Assembly: GCF_031143425.1 (NCBI RefSeq)
Contig: NC_090438.1
Coordinates: forward strand, 773,089,138 to 773,153,137
Length of the DNA: 64,000 nt
Direction: 5' to 3'
DNA from: Pleurodeles waltl
Taxonomy: Eukaryota; Chordata; Amphibia; Caudata; Salamandridae
Shown here in pieces: positions 1-9,394 of this stretch. Position 1 is the first letter of the stretch. Every line of letters starts with the position of its first letter. The position numbers and the translations under genes were made by a program. The notes under the pieces were generated by a model. It was not told the DNA's origin and did not search any database. It worked only from the letters and a program-made list of their open reading frames with translations.

Positions 1-307
1 CATATACTAATACAGAACACTTTAGAAAGGTGTTCTCCTGAGAAAGTTAAAGAAATCTGCTAAACGTTTGGTCAATACAGTGTGAACAATAAATGTTTAG
101 CTTTTCTGGTCATACATTCCCATGATTTTATTCAGAGAGTGCAGTTTAATATGAGGCTGTGCAATACTAGGCCCAAACCTCGCTAACTTAAGGCCTACAA
201 TTAATAAGCAAATTCATAATGTAAAATCATTGATCTAACACACTACTACTATAGATTAAATGCAGGCACTTCAATTAATATTAATAAGCATTAAATAAAG
301 ATACTTT
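1..307 (-). repeat. Left half of an old ERV LTR, split by Harbinger H1
   Basis: The sequence is AT-rich. The stretch around 150-215, including the word taaggcctacaattaataa, aligns by eye with the LTRs of the ERV further right (about 37690-37730 and 53350-53400). The alignment continues after H1, at 9072-9201, where the order of words follows the LTR to its end. This is therefore an older, diverged relative of that LTR, in the same minus orientation, and H1 landed inside it. The window starts within it. I see no gene here. Confidence 0.6.
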
Positions 308-560
308 GGGGGTCATTACAACCCTGGCGTACGGTGTTAAAGCTGCGGTAATACCTCAAACAGGGCGGCGGATAAAAAAAGGGAATTATGACCCAGGCGG
401 AAACCGCCAACAAAGACAGCCACTTTAACACACCGCCTGCCACGGCGGTACAGACAAGCAGCACGGCGGTCACCGCCAACAGACAGGCGGAAGACAATGT
501 ACCGCCCATAGTATCACAACCCGCCAATCCACCACCTTTTCCGGGGCGGATTCACCGTGG
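308..560 (+). repeat. H1 left terminal and subterminal repeat
   Basis: The terminal inverted repeat is about 22 bp and ends in a CTGGCG-type word. It is followed by many dispersed GGCGGT/ACCGCC hexamers (for example near 400, 435, 467, 503). The same hexamer is frequent at the right end (8790-9055) and at the ends of H2 and H3. In Harbinger/PIF elements subterminal repeats are bound by the Myb-like partner protein, so these are candidate SANT binding sites; that role is inferred. Confidence 0.6.
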
Positions 561-1202
561 ATAAAAACACGTCGGAAACAGCTTTTGCAATGGGAAAACG
601 CTCACCTGAACACATCCCACGAGGAACGAGGACTCCATGGTCCCGGAACTCCAAATACTCCCTGCCCTTGTCTTTCTGCTCCTCTACGACCACCATCTAC
701 GTAGGCGCCGAAGACAACGGTGAGTACTGCACCTACGACATGGGGGAGGGGCGAGGCAAAAGTTAGGGGGACACCCACCAAACACTCCCACCCCCACCAT
801 CGCATATTACAACATACACACCAATGCATCCACAAAAATCACAGTAACAACCCACAATCCCCCCAGAAGAATGAAAAGACAAAGCGAAATCCGTTCAAAC
901 ATTGTAATGTTGCAATATACATGTCTTTAAAAAATATACAGATATATACGAAATTCAGTCAGAAATATATACATTCCGAGAAGTAGTGCAGATATGTACA
1001 TAACAATGTCCGTGCACCAACAGTCCAAAAATGCATGGGCGAGGCCCACAAAAGATACCTGCCCACAATCGGAGAGAACACTGCCATGGCATCAGATAGA
1101 AATACTACAGGCACCTCAGGGGGAAGTGAAGGGGGGGCACCTCAGCCGTATGACTGCAAAGCCAGATCCACGACGGGGCTCCATGCCCATTGATGTATAC
1201 TG

Positions 1203-1432
1203 GGAGTGCAAAGCCACAGTCTCTCAAGTCTCTACAGTGGGTGGGTTGCCCACTGCTCTATCCTGGGGAGTGCAAAGCCACAGTCTCTCAAGTCTCTACA
1301 GTGGGTGAGTTGCCCACTGTGCCATCCTGGGGAGTGCAAAGCCACAGTCTCTCAAGTCTCTACAGTGGGTGGGGTGCCCACCGTGCCATCCTGGGGAGTG
1401 CAAAGCCACAGTCTCCCAAGTCGATAACATTC
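1203..1432. repeat. Minisatellite, 64-bp unit, about 3.5 copies
   Basis: A unit beginning gagtgcaaagccacagtctc repeats at roughly 64-bp spacing, with small differences near the end of each unit (gggttgcccactg versus ggggtgcccaccg). It sits in the left, non-coding part of H1 and is absent from H2 and H3. A looser related repeat (ccactggttctggaggggac) occurs twice just after it, at about 1435 and 1507. Confidence 0.85.
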
Positions 1433-1639
1433 TCCACTGGTTCTGGGGGGACTGGTGCCCAGAGTGCTTCATCCTGTGCAGGACTGAGGTAGTGGATGCA
1501 TGTCTCCACTGGTTCTGGAGGGGGACTGGTGCCCAGACTGGATGAGTATCCCCGTGAAAGTTCCTGGCCTGTCACTGTCCCAGCTGCACATGGGATAAGG
1601 ATGCCTGATGTGGCGGTCTATTCATTCCTACCCGGTGCT

Positions 1640-2030
1640 TGCCCTGTTCAGCGGTCTTCACCATGATTGTCTTTGCCCTGTTCAGCGGTGCTTTGCCATG
1701 GCGGTCTCTGGACTGTTCAGCGGTGCTTTGCCATGGCGGTCTCTGGACTGTTCAGCGGTGCTTTACCATGGCGGTTCTGGACTGTTCAGCGGTGCTTTGC
1801 CATGGTGGTTCTGGACTGTTCAGCAGTGCTTTACCATGGCGGTCTTTGCCCTGTTCAGCGGTGCTTTGCCATGGCGGTTCTGGACTGTTCAGCGGTGCTT
1901 TGCCATGGCGGTTCTGGACTGTTCAGCAGTGCTTTACCATGGCGGTCTTTGCCCTGTTCAGCGGTGCTTTCCCATGGCGGTTCTGGACTGTTCAGCGGTG
2001 CTTTGCCATGGCGGTTCTGGTACGGACATT
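1640..2030. repeat. Minisatellite, 34-35-bp unit, about 11 copies
   Basis: A unit containing ctgttcagcggtgctttgcc followed by atggcggt repeats head to tail. Two length forms exist: 35 bp with ggtctctg and 34 bp with ggttctg, plus variants ending in tttgcc that form a higher-order pattern. Because the unit is not a multiple of three, long frames through it are chance translations. Each unit contains GGCGGT, the hexamer that is common at Harbinger ends. Confidence 0.85.
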
Positions 2031-2085
2031 GGTGTGTGGCATGACGTTCCCTACACTGGGGATTGGTGTGTGGCATGATGTTCCA

Positions 2086-2961
2086 TCATAGCCCACCTGG
2101 GCTGTGGCAGCCGGGGCCCTCCTGGGCACTGACTCCGGCGGTGGCGGTGGTCTCCTGGCCAGTGACAATACTTGGGCCCTCCTGGGCTGTGACTCTGGCG
2201 GTGGTCTCCTGACCAGTGACGATACTTGGGCCCTCCTGGGCTGTGACTCTGGCGGTGGTCTCCTGACCAGTGACGATACTTGGGCCCTCCTGGGCTGTGA
2301 CTCCGGCGGTGGTCTCCTGACCAGTGACGATACTTGGGCCCTCCTGGGCTGTGACTCCGGCGGTGGTCTCCTGACCAGTGACGATACTTGGGCCCTCCTG
2401 GGCTGTGACTATGGCGGTGGTCTCCTGACCAGTGACGATACTTGGGCCCTCCTGGGCTGTGACTCCGGCGGTGGTCTCCTGACCAGTGACAATACTTGGG
2501 CCCTCCTGGGATGTGACTCCGGCGGTGGTCTCCTGACCAGTGACGATACTTGGGCCGTCCTGGGCTGTGACTCCGGCGGTGGTCTCCTGACCAGTGACGA
2601 TACTTGGGCCCTCCTGGCAACTGACTCTGGCGGTGGCGGGGGTCTCCTGACCAGTGACAACGGTGCTGGCGGTTGTGTCTCGACCGCCGGGAATGATGCC
2701 GCCCTTCTCCGCCGTGACACTCACAACAGGCTGGGCAGACTTCCTCTGGCCCTTCCCCACCGTTGGTGGAGTCACAGCTGACTCTCCAATCCCCTTGGAA
2801 CCCATGTCAGTTGTTTTCCCACCAGGAGTCTTCACACGGTCCCGTCGTCCACTCTTCAATTTTAGAGCCTTTACAGGGGGTGGGATGCCAGTGCCTTGGC
2901 TCCGGGTCACACTGCCTGCCCTGGTGGCCGGTGCACTCCACAAACCTTGAACAGGCACCAC
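2086..2961 (-). CDS. Repeat-encoded 291-aa frame after SANT-B in H1 (doubtful gene)
   Basis: This open frame starts with about 125 residues of Ser/Thr/Gly/Lys-rich sequence. It then has about ten 18-residue repeats of the type SIVTGQETTAGVTAQEGP from the 54-bp minisatellite. It lies where the 3' part of SANT-B would continue and overlaps the end of that gene's proline-rich region in another frame. It could be a C-terminal extension of SANT-B joined by splicing or frameshift, or only a by-product of the minisatellite. I do not recognise the protein. Strong repeat identity favours recent expansion. Confidence 0.35.
   Translation of the reverse strand: MVPVQGLWSAPATRAGSVTRSQGTGIPPPVKALKLKSGRRDRVKTPGGKTTDMGSKGIGESAVTPPTVGKGQRKSAQPVVSVTAEKGGIIPGGRDTTASTVVTGQETPATARVSCQEGPSIVTGQETTAGVTAQDGPSIVTGQETTAGVTSQEGPSIVTGQETTAGVTAQEGPSIVTGQETTAIVTAQEGPSIVTGQETTAGVTAQEGPSIVTGQETTAGVTAQEGPSIVTGQETTARVTAQEGPSIVTGQETTARVTAQEGPSIVTGQETTATAGVSAQEGPGCHSPGGL
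2110..2670. repeat. Minisatellite, 54-bp unit, about 10 copies
   Basis: A 54-bp unit (ggtctcctgaccagtgacga, then tacttgggccctcctgggctgtgactccggcgg) is repeated about ten times with few differences. The unit is 18 codons, so frames stay open across it on both strands. The minus-strand frame 2086-2961 reads hydrophilic 18-residue repeats and lies directly downstream of the SANT-B gene. H2 and H3 lack the array. Confidence 0.88.
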
Positions 2962-5109
2962 TGGTATTGGAGGCTTTTTGGCTGAGGCGCTACGACGGGA
3001 CTGATGAATTGGAGGGGGGGGTGGGCAAAAAGTTCAACTTTACAGAGGGACAGTTTCTGACGTACACTGGGATGCGTAGTTGGAGGGGGTCTGGGAGTGG
3101 AGGAAGAGGAGGTGGTTGTCGGAGGTGTCACTTTAGGTGTTTTGGGTGCAGGTGCAGGTACTGGAGGCTGTCGTGAGGTGGATGGATGTTGGGTGTGTGG
3201 TTGCCGGCGTTTGTGTACTTTGGGAGGGGGTGTCACAGACACACTGGGAGAGGACACAGGGGACGTGTAAATGGCAGGGGAGGTGGTGAGTGCAGGTGAG
3301 CGGCTTGGGGTGCTGGGTCTCCTTGTGCGATTCATGGTGCCTTTAGATGTGGTGCATGCAGGTGTGTGTGTAGACGAGACTGGGAGGGAGGAGGGAGAAG
3401 AGGAGGAGGGGGACACAGTGGAGGCAGTGGATGTTGCTGTGTCTGTACGTGGGTGAGGCTTGCGTGAGTGCCTGTGGGTTGTGTGGTGCCTATGTTTGCT
3501 TGAGCTACTTGTGTGCATGCTGGTCTGTAGGTGTGCTTGGGATGGGCTGGGGTACAGGAGATTGGGTCTGGGTGGAGGAGGTTGGAGGGGGGAGGCTATA
3601 CACAGGGACAATGGCTGCCATCAGTGCTGAGGCCAGAGATTGCAGGGTTCGCTGAAGGACAGCCTGACCAGAATGAATGCCCTCCAGGAATGCATTACCG
3701 TGTGGCAACTCTCGTTCTACACCCTGGATGGCATTCACAATGGTAGACTGCCCAACATTGAGTGACCTGAGGAGGTCAATGGCCTCCTCACTGAGGGCAG
3801 CAGGGGTGACTGGGGCAGGGCCTGAGGTGCCTGGGGCGAAGGTGATGCCCACCCTCCTGGGTGAGCGGGAACGGGGCGAATGCTGAGGGGCTGCTGGGAG
3901 GGCGGTGCTGGTAGGGGAGGTGGCGGCTGTACCTGTAGAAGTGGGGCGCACAGATGATGCCGCCACCACAAGGGAGCCCCCATCGGCGAACGAGTCCGTG
4001 TCGCTGCTTGGTGATCCGGAGGCCGACGTGAAGCTCCCCTCGCCCTCGTCCCACTGGTGCATTCAGAGTCCATGGTGTGGCCCTCCATGGCCATGTGGGA
4101 TGCAGCTCCCTCGTGCTCCGGTGCCACTGTACCTCCGCCTGATGATGCTGATGTACAAAAGGACAGGGAGAGCAGAAAAAGGGGGGAGACAGAAGAAAGA
4201 GAGTTTGAGTGCATGGCATACCGCTACGGTTGGCGGAGAAGACAGACACAGCAGCCCCCTGCATTATACCGTGCTCCTGCCCTCTGCATATGCAATTTCT
4301 GGGATATGGCCTACATGGCAATGGTGGACATCTGCACACATGGATGCCACAGGGGCAACTATACCTGTACTTGGCACTCTGCTGAGGTGGGGTAGAGTGC
4401 CACATGGCCTGCATTACGGAGGGGCCTTGCCTACCGAACTTGCCCTGGCCTAGGGAAACCCACAGCCCACCTCACCCACCCAGACACCTCCATTGCACGC
4501 AAAGTCAGCAGAATGAGAGTGTACTCTCCCCCTTGTGTCTGCTGTGATGCCCTCAAGCGCCCATCCAACTCCGGGTAGGCAACCGCCAGGATCCGGAACA
4601 TCAGGGGGGTCATGGTGCGACGGGCACCCCTCCCACGTTGGGAGGCGATCCCCAGCTGAGCCTCCGCCGCCTTCTTGCTGCAGCGGCGAATGTCCTCCCA
4701 TCTTTTCCGGCAGTGGGTGCCCCGTCTCTGGTGGGCTCCCAGGGTCCGGACGTCCTTGGCGATGGCACGCCAGATGTCCCTCTTCTGCTGGGCGCTGACC
4801 TACATGACATGCACAAGGAAAGAGGAACAGTCATTACCAACTGCACCGTCGATGTGAGTGGCCCCCTCCCTACTCTGGCCATGTGGCCCATTCATTCCCA
4901 TGCATTGATGTTCTATGAACTCGGCCCCCTTCCCTCTTCCAACCAGCCCTCTTCACCCAGGCCTAGCCCATACAACGTGCTCCCTGTGCACTAACCTGTT
5001 GTTCTGGAGGACCGTAGAGTAGCGTGTACTGGGGGAGGACCCCATCTACCAGTTTCTCCAACTCCTGTGCAGTGAAGGCAGGGGCCCTTTCCCCAGAAGC
5101 AGCAGCCAT
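2907..5109 (-). pseudogene. H1 SANT-B: Myb/SANT-like Harbinger partner gene, multi-exon
   Basis: Exon 1 (5109-4996) begins MAAASGERAPAF and ends EQQ at a GT donor. Exon 2 (4799 to about 4529) begins VSAQQKRDIWRAIAKDV and contains HCRKRWEDIRR. Together they form a trihelix/SANT DNA-binding domain of the Myb_DNA-bind_5 type, with spaced aromatic residues and the KRW motif. Exon 3 starts at 4147 after an AG acceptor and encodes an acidic Ser/Thr-rich stretch. An EEAIDLLRSL...TIVNAIQG helix follows, then a Pro/His/Thr-rich tail running to about 2907. The exon 2 donor reads GAGAGT where H2 and H3 have GTGAGT or GTAAGT, and exon 3 changes frame near 4040, so the copy is probably defective. In Harbingers, Myb-like proteins bring the transposase to the DNA ends and into the nucleus. 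Confidence 0.7.
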
Positions 5110-5577
5110 CGTTGCTTCCAGACAGAGGTCACAGCAGCACTTGCAGTGTAGGTCCTCTCCTGTCGAAGGTCAGGTATCTAGTGATTGAACAGATAGAAAA
5201 TGGCGGTGACGTCCGCGGCGGTGTGCATCATCACCGCCGGCGCACCTGTTCATTGGCTCCTGGAACCCATAGGGTCCAATGTTAACCAATGCAGCATTGC
5301 GCCGTGGTCTACGACCGCCTACCGCGACGGTGTGCAACGCCAGCGCAGTTACCCCACAATCCCATTGTCCCAGTTTAGAGGTCAGGCAGCCGCCATTTCA
5401 GGGGCCCACATGGCTTAATTTACCTCTGTGTCACACATAGCTAGCCCTACACTCAACACACATACAGGAAGGGTTTTGTGAGTAGTGTAGTCTTGTGTGT
5501 AACTGTGGGTACATACCTGGAGGAATAATGACTGATTCGTTGCTGTTGTCCTTCGTAGGCACTGTCAGCTGGGACAT
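5110..5577. promoter_or_regulatory. H1 divergent spacer, candidate bidirectional promoter
   Basis: This spacer separates the start of SANT-B (minus) from the transposase (plus). At 5253-5293 it holds an ATTGG box and a CCAAT box facing each other, and GGCGGT/ACCGCC words lie on both sides. The same pair flanked by the same motifs recurs in the equivalent spacers of H2 (about 15470-15510) and H3 (about 31515-31555). CCAAT pairs are common in bidirectional promoters, so this role is an inference from position and conservation. An AG acceptor at about 5559 precedes the transposase frame. Confidence 0.45.
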
Positions 5578-6551
5578 GTGAGAAGATGGCGGAATCCTCC
5601 GGTGTACCGACCGCTGGTGGACCTGTTGACAATGGAAGAGCGACATGTCATCGTCACCTACCGGTTTGACCGTGCCCCAATCCAGGAACTATGTACCCAG
5701 TTGGAGCCAGACCTGATGTCACCAATCCGCCATCTGACTGGAATCCCCCCTGACGTGCAGGTGCTGTCAGTGCTCCATTTCCTTGCTAGTGGGTCTTTTC
5801 AGACAACAGTGGCCATGGCATCAGGGATGTCCCAGCCTATGTTTTCCAACATGCTGTCCAGAGTGTTGCCTGCCCTGCTGAAACACGTAAGGAGATACAT
5901 AATTTTCCCTGCGGTGTCAGATTTGCCTACAGTTAAAGGTGACTTCTATGCCCTTGGACATATCCCCAACGTCATAGGTGCCATTGATGGGACCCATGTA
6001 GCTCTGCCCCCCCCCCCCACAGGAGTGAACAGGTGTACAGGAACAGGAAGAGTTATCATTCTATGAATGTTCAGATGGTCTGTTTGGCAGACCAGTACAT
6101 CTCGCAGGTAAATGCTATGTTTCCTGGCTCAGTGCATGACGCCTACATCCTGCGGAATAGCAGCATCCCTGATATGATGGGTCAACTCCAGAGGCACCGT
6201 GTATGGCTACTGGGGGACTCTGGTTACCCTAACCTGTCCTGGCTATTGACCCCAGTGAGGAATCCCAGGACCAGGGCAGAGGAACGCTACAGTGAGGCCC
6301 ATGGGCGGACTAGGAGGGTGATCGAACGCACCTTCGGCCTCCTGAAGGCCAGGTTCAGGTGCCTATATCAGGTGTGCGAGATCATCATCGCCTGCTCGAT
6401 ACTTCATAATTTGGCTTTGCGACGCCAGGTGTCTTTTCTGCAGGAGGATGATCCAGATGACGGTGTTGTAGCAGCTGTGGAGCCTGTGGAGGAAGCTGAG
6501 GAAGAAGACAACGACAACAGGGAGTCAGTCATACAGCAATATTTCCAGTGA
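5578..6551 (+). pseudogene. H1 Harbinger DDE transposase (HARBI1-like), one frameshift
   Basis: This is a DDE_Tnp_4-type nuclease that would cut and rejoin the element ends in the nucleus. The N-terminal helical part holds VYRPLVDLLTMEERH. Catalytic residues are visible as D in GAIDGTH (5986-5988), D in GDSGYP (6216-6218) and E in VIERTFGLLK (6324-6326), about 35 residues after the second D as in Harbingers. An 11-C run at 6007-6017 shifts the frame by one base; H2 has 12 C and stays open there. The intron found before GDSGYP in H2 and H3 is absent here, and about 11 residues before VCEII are deleted. The true start is uncertain: the frame before 5629 lacks an in-frame ATG, and an AG acceptor at about 5559 suggests an upstream exon. 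The C-terminus is acidic. Confidence 0.85.
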
Positions 6552-7032
6552 CACACAGGTGAGAACATTTTAATTTTTACCATTACATTAACTTTTACAC
6601 GTCTACCTCTATCCTGTCTGTCCATTTCAACCAGTATTTGGTAACTGAGTTGTACCTTTCCATTACGGCTTCACAGGTGTGGTTACCAACGTGTCATCTG
6701 CTTGCATCCTTCAAGGACTTGTGATGTGTGACATAGGTATGTTAGCTTTACAATAGGAAACGCATTATGACACTGTAATTGATAATACATATTTACTAAA
6801 TCACAGACTGACTCCAGATTGTTTTGTGTTTCAAGGGTGTTTATTGAAGTGCTCAGAAATGGGAGGGGGTTGTAAAATGAGGATGGGTGATGGCGGAGGA
6901 ATGTCCATGGCAGAGTCCAGTCTATTAGTCTCACAGGTGCACTGGCCATCTGGGCATAGGAAGTGGAGCTGGGGCAGTTTAAGTATGGACAGGGTAACAA
7001 AGTGGGACAGTGGGAGGACAAACAGGGTGGTC

Positions 7033-8484
7033 TCATTTCCTGGCGGGGGTCTTGCCATCTTGCTCTGTCCTGTTCCTGGATCTCAGGGACCGCTTGCATG
7101 GTGGTTGTCCGTCTGCAGGGGGTGGGATGCTGGTGTGGTGGTCCTGTGGCGGGGCGTCCTGTCCACTAGCGCCGGCGGAGGTGGTGGGCATTTCATCGTC
7201 CTCGCTAGTGTCAGGGGCCCCTTGGAGTGCCACAGTGTCCCTCAAGGTCTGCTGTATGTCCTTCAGCACCCCTACAATGGTGCCCAGGGCGGAGCTGATG
7301 GTCCTGAGCTCTTCCCTGAACCCAAATACTGTTCCTCCTGCAGGCGCAGGGTCTCCTGCAACTTGTCCAGGACCGTCGCCATCGTCTCCTGGGAGTGGTG
7401 GTATGCTCCCATGATGGAGGATAGGGCCTCGTGGAGAGTGGGTTCCCTTGGCCTGTCCGCCCCCTGTCGCACAGCAGCCCTCCCAGTTCCCCTGTGTTTT
7501 TGGGGTGGTGGGTTCTCCTGGGTTCCCTGTAGTGGTGGACCTGTCCTGGGTACGGAGGTTTGGGCCCGCTGGGTGGGTGCTGTGCTGGTGTTACCAGAGG
7601 GTGGAAGGTCGGTGTTGGGCTGTGCCTGTGCAAGGGGAACCGACTGTCCCGAGGCCCATGATGGTCCGGGCTGGTCATCAGGATCCAGTAGGGCAGAGCT
7701 GCTATCGTCGCTGTGGGCCCCTTCTGGGGGTGGAGTGGTGTTGTCTGGACCCTCTGGTGTGGTGACGGTCCTTCGGGTTCCTGCAGGGGCATAAGAGCAT
7801 GATTATTGCATGTGTGTGTGTAATGGTGTGCAATGGGTGGGTGAGCGTGTACCCCAGTGCAAGCATTCCTGTGTGGGAGCTTGTGTGATGGTGGTTTAGG
7901 GGGTTGTATGGGTATGTGCAGTGGTCATGCTTTAGTGCTGGGTGTCCATGCTTAGTTGTATCATGCAGGGCTTGGTGTTGGGATGGGTGGTTTGCGTTAT
8001 GAGTACATTAGTGAGGAGTTGTAGTGATAGGGGAGGGGGTGAGGGTGGGGGTGTGTGAGAGCATGCAGGTAGGGTGGGGGATATGATAGGTAAGATTTGA
8101 CTTACCAGTGTCCATTCCTCCACCGACTCCTCCGAGGCCCTCAGGATGCATGATGGTCAAGACTTGCTCCTCCCATGTTGTTAGTTGTGGGGGAGGACGT
8201 GGGGGTCTGCCGCCAGTCCGCTGAGCCGCGATGTTGTGCCTGGAGACCGTTGAACGCACCTTCCCCCGTAGGTCGTTCCACCTCTTCCTGATGTCCTCCC
8301 TATTTCTTGGGTGCTGTCCCACGGCGTTGACCCTGTTCACTATTCTTCGCCATAGCTCCATCTTCCTGGCTATGGAGGTGTGCTGTACCTGTGAGCCAAA
8401 TAGCTGTGGCTCTACCCGGATGATTTCCTCCACCATGACCCTGAGCTCCTCCTCGGAGAAGCGGGGGTGTCTTTGGCGTGACAT
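7033..8484 (-). pseudogene. H1 SANT-A: second Myb/SANT-like Harbinger gene, two exons
   Basis: Exon 1 (8484-8106) begins MSRQRHPRFSEEELRVMV and continues through LWRRIVNRVNAVG and DIRKRWNDLRGKV, a SANT/Myb_DNA-bind_5 domain of about 80 residues. It then has a Pro-rich linker and WEEQVLTIMHPEG. It ends MDTG at a GT donor (gtaagt). Exon 2 begins at 7780 after CTGCAG and encodes an acidic Ser/Pro-rich region. Predicted helices with coiled-coil spacing follow (ALSSIMGAYHHSQETMATVL, LRTISSALGTIVGVLKDIQQ). The tail is basic, KRSLRSRNRTEQDGKTPARK, and resembles a nuclear localisation signal. A frameshift near 7322 separates the two helical parts. The roughly 320-bp intron is TG-rich. The gene converges on the transposase and differs from SANT-B in domain sequence and tail. 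Confidence 0.75.
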
Positions 8485-8784
8485 GGGGTGGTGTGTGTGA
8501 TGTGTGGGGCGGTGTGAGTGTTGATGTGTGTGGTGATGTGTAGTGGTGTGTGGTGTTTTGTGCGTGGATGTGGTGTGGGTGATGGTGTGGGTGTGCCTCT
8601 GTATGGTGGTGTTGTCTTGGCCTTTGTCTCGAAATTGTGGTCGTAGGGGTTTGTGGGTGATGTGGGTGTGGGTTTTATATTGTGTTGGGTGTGTAGGAGT
8701 GGTGTGTGTATGTGTATCAGGTGTGTGTATTTTGAATTGTCCAATGTGGCGGTGTTTTGGAGCTGTGTGTGTATTTTGAGCATG

Positions 8785-9068
8785 GCGGTGTGTACCGCCA
8801 ATGGAATACCGCGGTTGAAAGACCACCGCGTGGATTCGTGGGTCGTAATAGCATGGGCGTGTTTCTGTTGGCGTGGAGGTGGAGGTTTTGTTTTCGCCAG
8901 TTTAACACTGACCTTTGGTGTGGCGGAGTTGTGTGGGTGTCTGATTTTCGGCGGATTCCGAGATATGTGTCATAATAGCTGTGGCAGACTACCACCGCTG
9001 CGGCGGTGTATTGGCAGTCTTCTGCACGGCGGTAAGCGCCTTTTACCGCCAATGTTGTAATGACCCCC
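8785..9068 (+). repeat. H1 right subterminal and terminal repeat
   Basis: ACCGCC/GGCGGT words recur here (near 8785, 8797, 8993, 9002, 9031, 9046). The element ends with GTTGTAATGACCCCC, the reverse complement of the left end. The left and right ends match almost perfectly for about 15 bp, then diverge but keep the hexamers. Confidence 0.65.
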
Positions 9069-9391
9069 TTTGTATTTTAATGACGGCCACTCAAGTGGGG
9101 ACATTTTCCAAGTCACACATTATTTTCTATATTAGTCAAATTCTATGCTAATTCATAATTCATAATATATAAAATTATTAGTAATAAATTCAGCGTTCGC
9201 AGTATCAACCCCATCCTGATGGACATTCATTGACTCCCATAGCCGGCCTGCACCATCTTTAAAACCAACTGCATAATTTACAAAGCCCCCTGTTATTTTG
9301 CAGACAAGCTCACCATCCTTGGTGGTTCTTGGCAAACCAACAGCCAGGACACTATCAGACTGTACACTAAGACCCTGGTTATGAGTTAGAC
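9069..9391 (-). repeat. Right part of the split ERV LTR, then unassigned sequence
   Basis: Up to about 9201 the words ggccactc, acattttc and cattattttct follow the order seen in the ERV LTRs at 37845-37970 and 53505-53617. This stretch therefore completes the LTR begun at 1-307. 9202-9391 reads open on the minus strand with no recognised domain. It could be internal sequence of the same old element. I see no host gene here. Confidence 0.5.
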
Positions 9392-9394
9392 ATA

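Larger units (their letters stand above)
308..9068 (+). mobile_element. Harbinger transposon copy H1, three-gene type
   Basis: The element is bounded by GGGGGTCATTACAAC at 308 and its reverse complement ending at 9068, with TTT on both sides (305-307 and 9069-9071) as the likely 3-bp target duplication. Inside, left to right, are GGCGGT-rich subterminal sequence, three minisatellites, a minus-strand SANT/Myb gene (SANT-B), a divergent spacer, a plus-strand DDE transposase, and a second minus-strand SANT/Myb gene (SANT-A). Known Harbinger/PIF elements encode a transposase plus one Myb-like protein; this one has two. At 8.76 kb it is long for the superfamily. Few lesions are visible: one frameshift in the transposase, about one in each SANT gene, and one changed splice donor. 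Confidence 0.88.

Noticed and set aside
1608..2091. Three overlapping plus-strand frames of 125-156 aa
   Set aside because: All arise from the 34-35-bp minisatellite; frames are rotated versions of one repeat.
2110..2670. CRISPR-like regular array
   Set aside because: Repeats are contiguous with no unique spacers, and the setting is a eukaryotic transposon.
2104..2781. 225-aa plus-strand frame with LLGCDSGGG repeats
   Set aside because: It is the plus-strand translation of the 54-bp minisatellite, whose unit is a multiple of three; there is no domain and no gene context on that strand.
6826..7794. 322-aa plus-strand frame
   Set aside because: It lies opposite the SANT-A C-terminal exon, has Trp/Gly-rich low-complexity content and no domain.
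8500..8780. Thr/His-rich and Val/Gly-rich frames in both strands
   Set aside because: They come from a TG/CA-rich microsatellite-like stretch at the 5' side of SANT-A.
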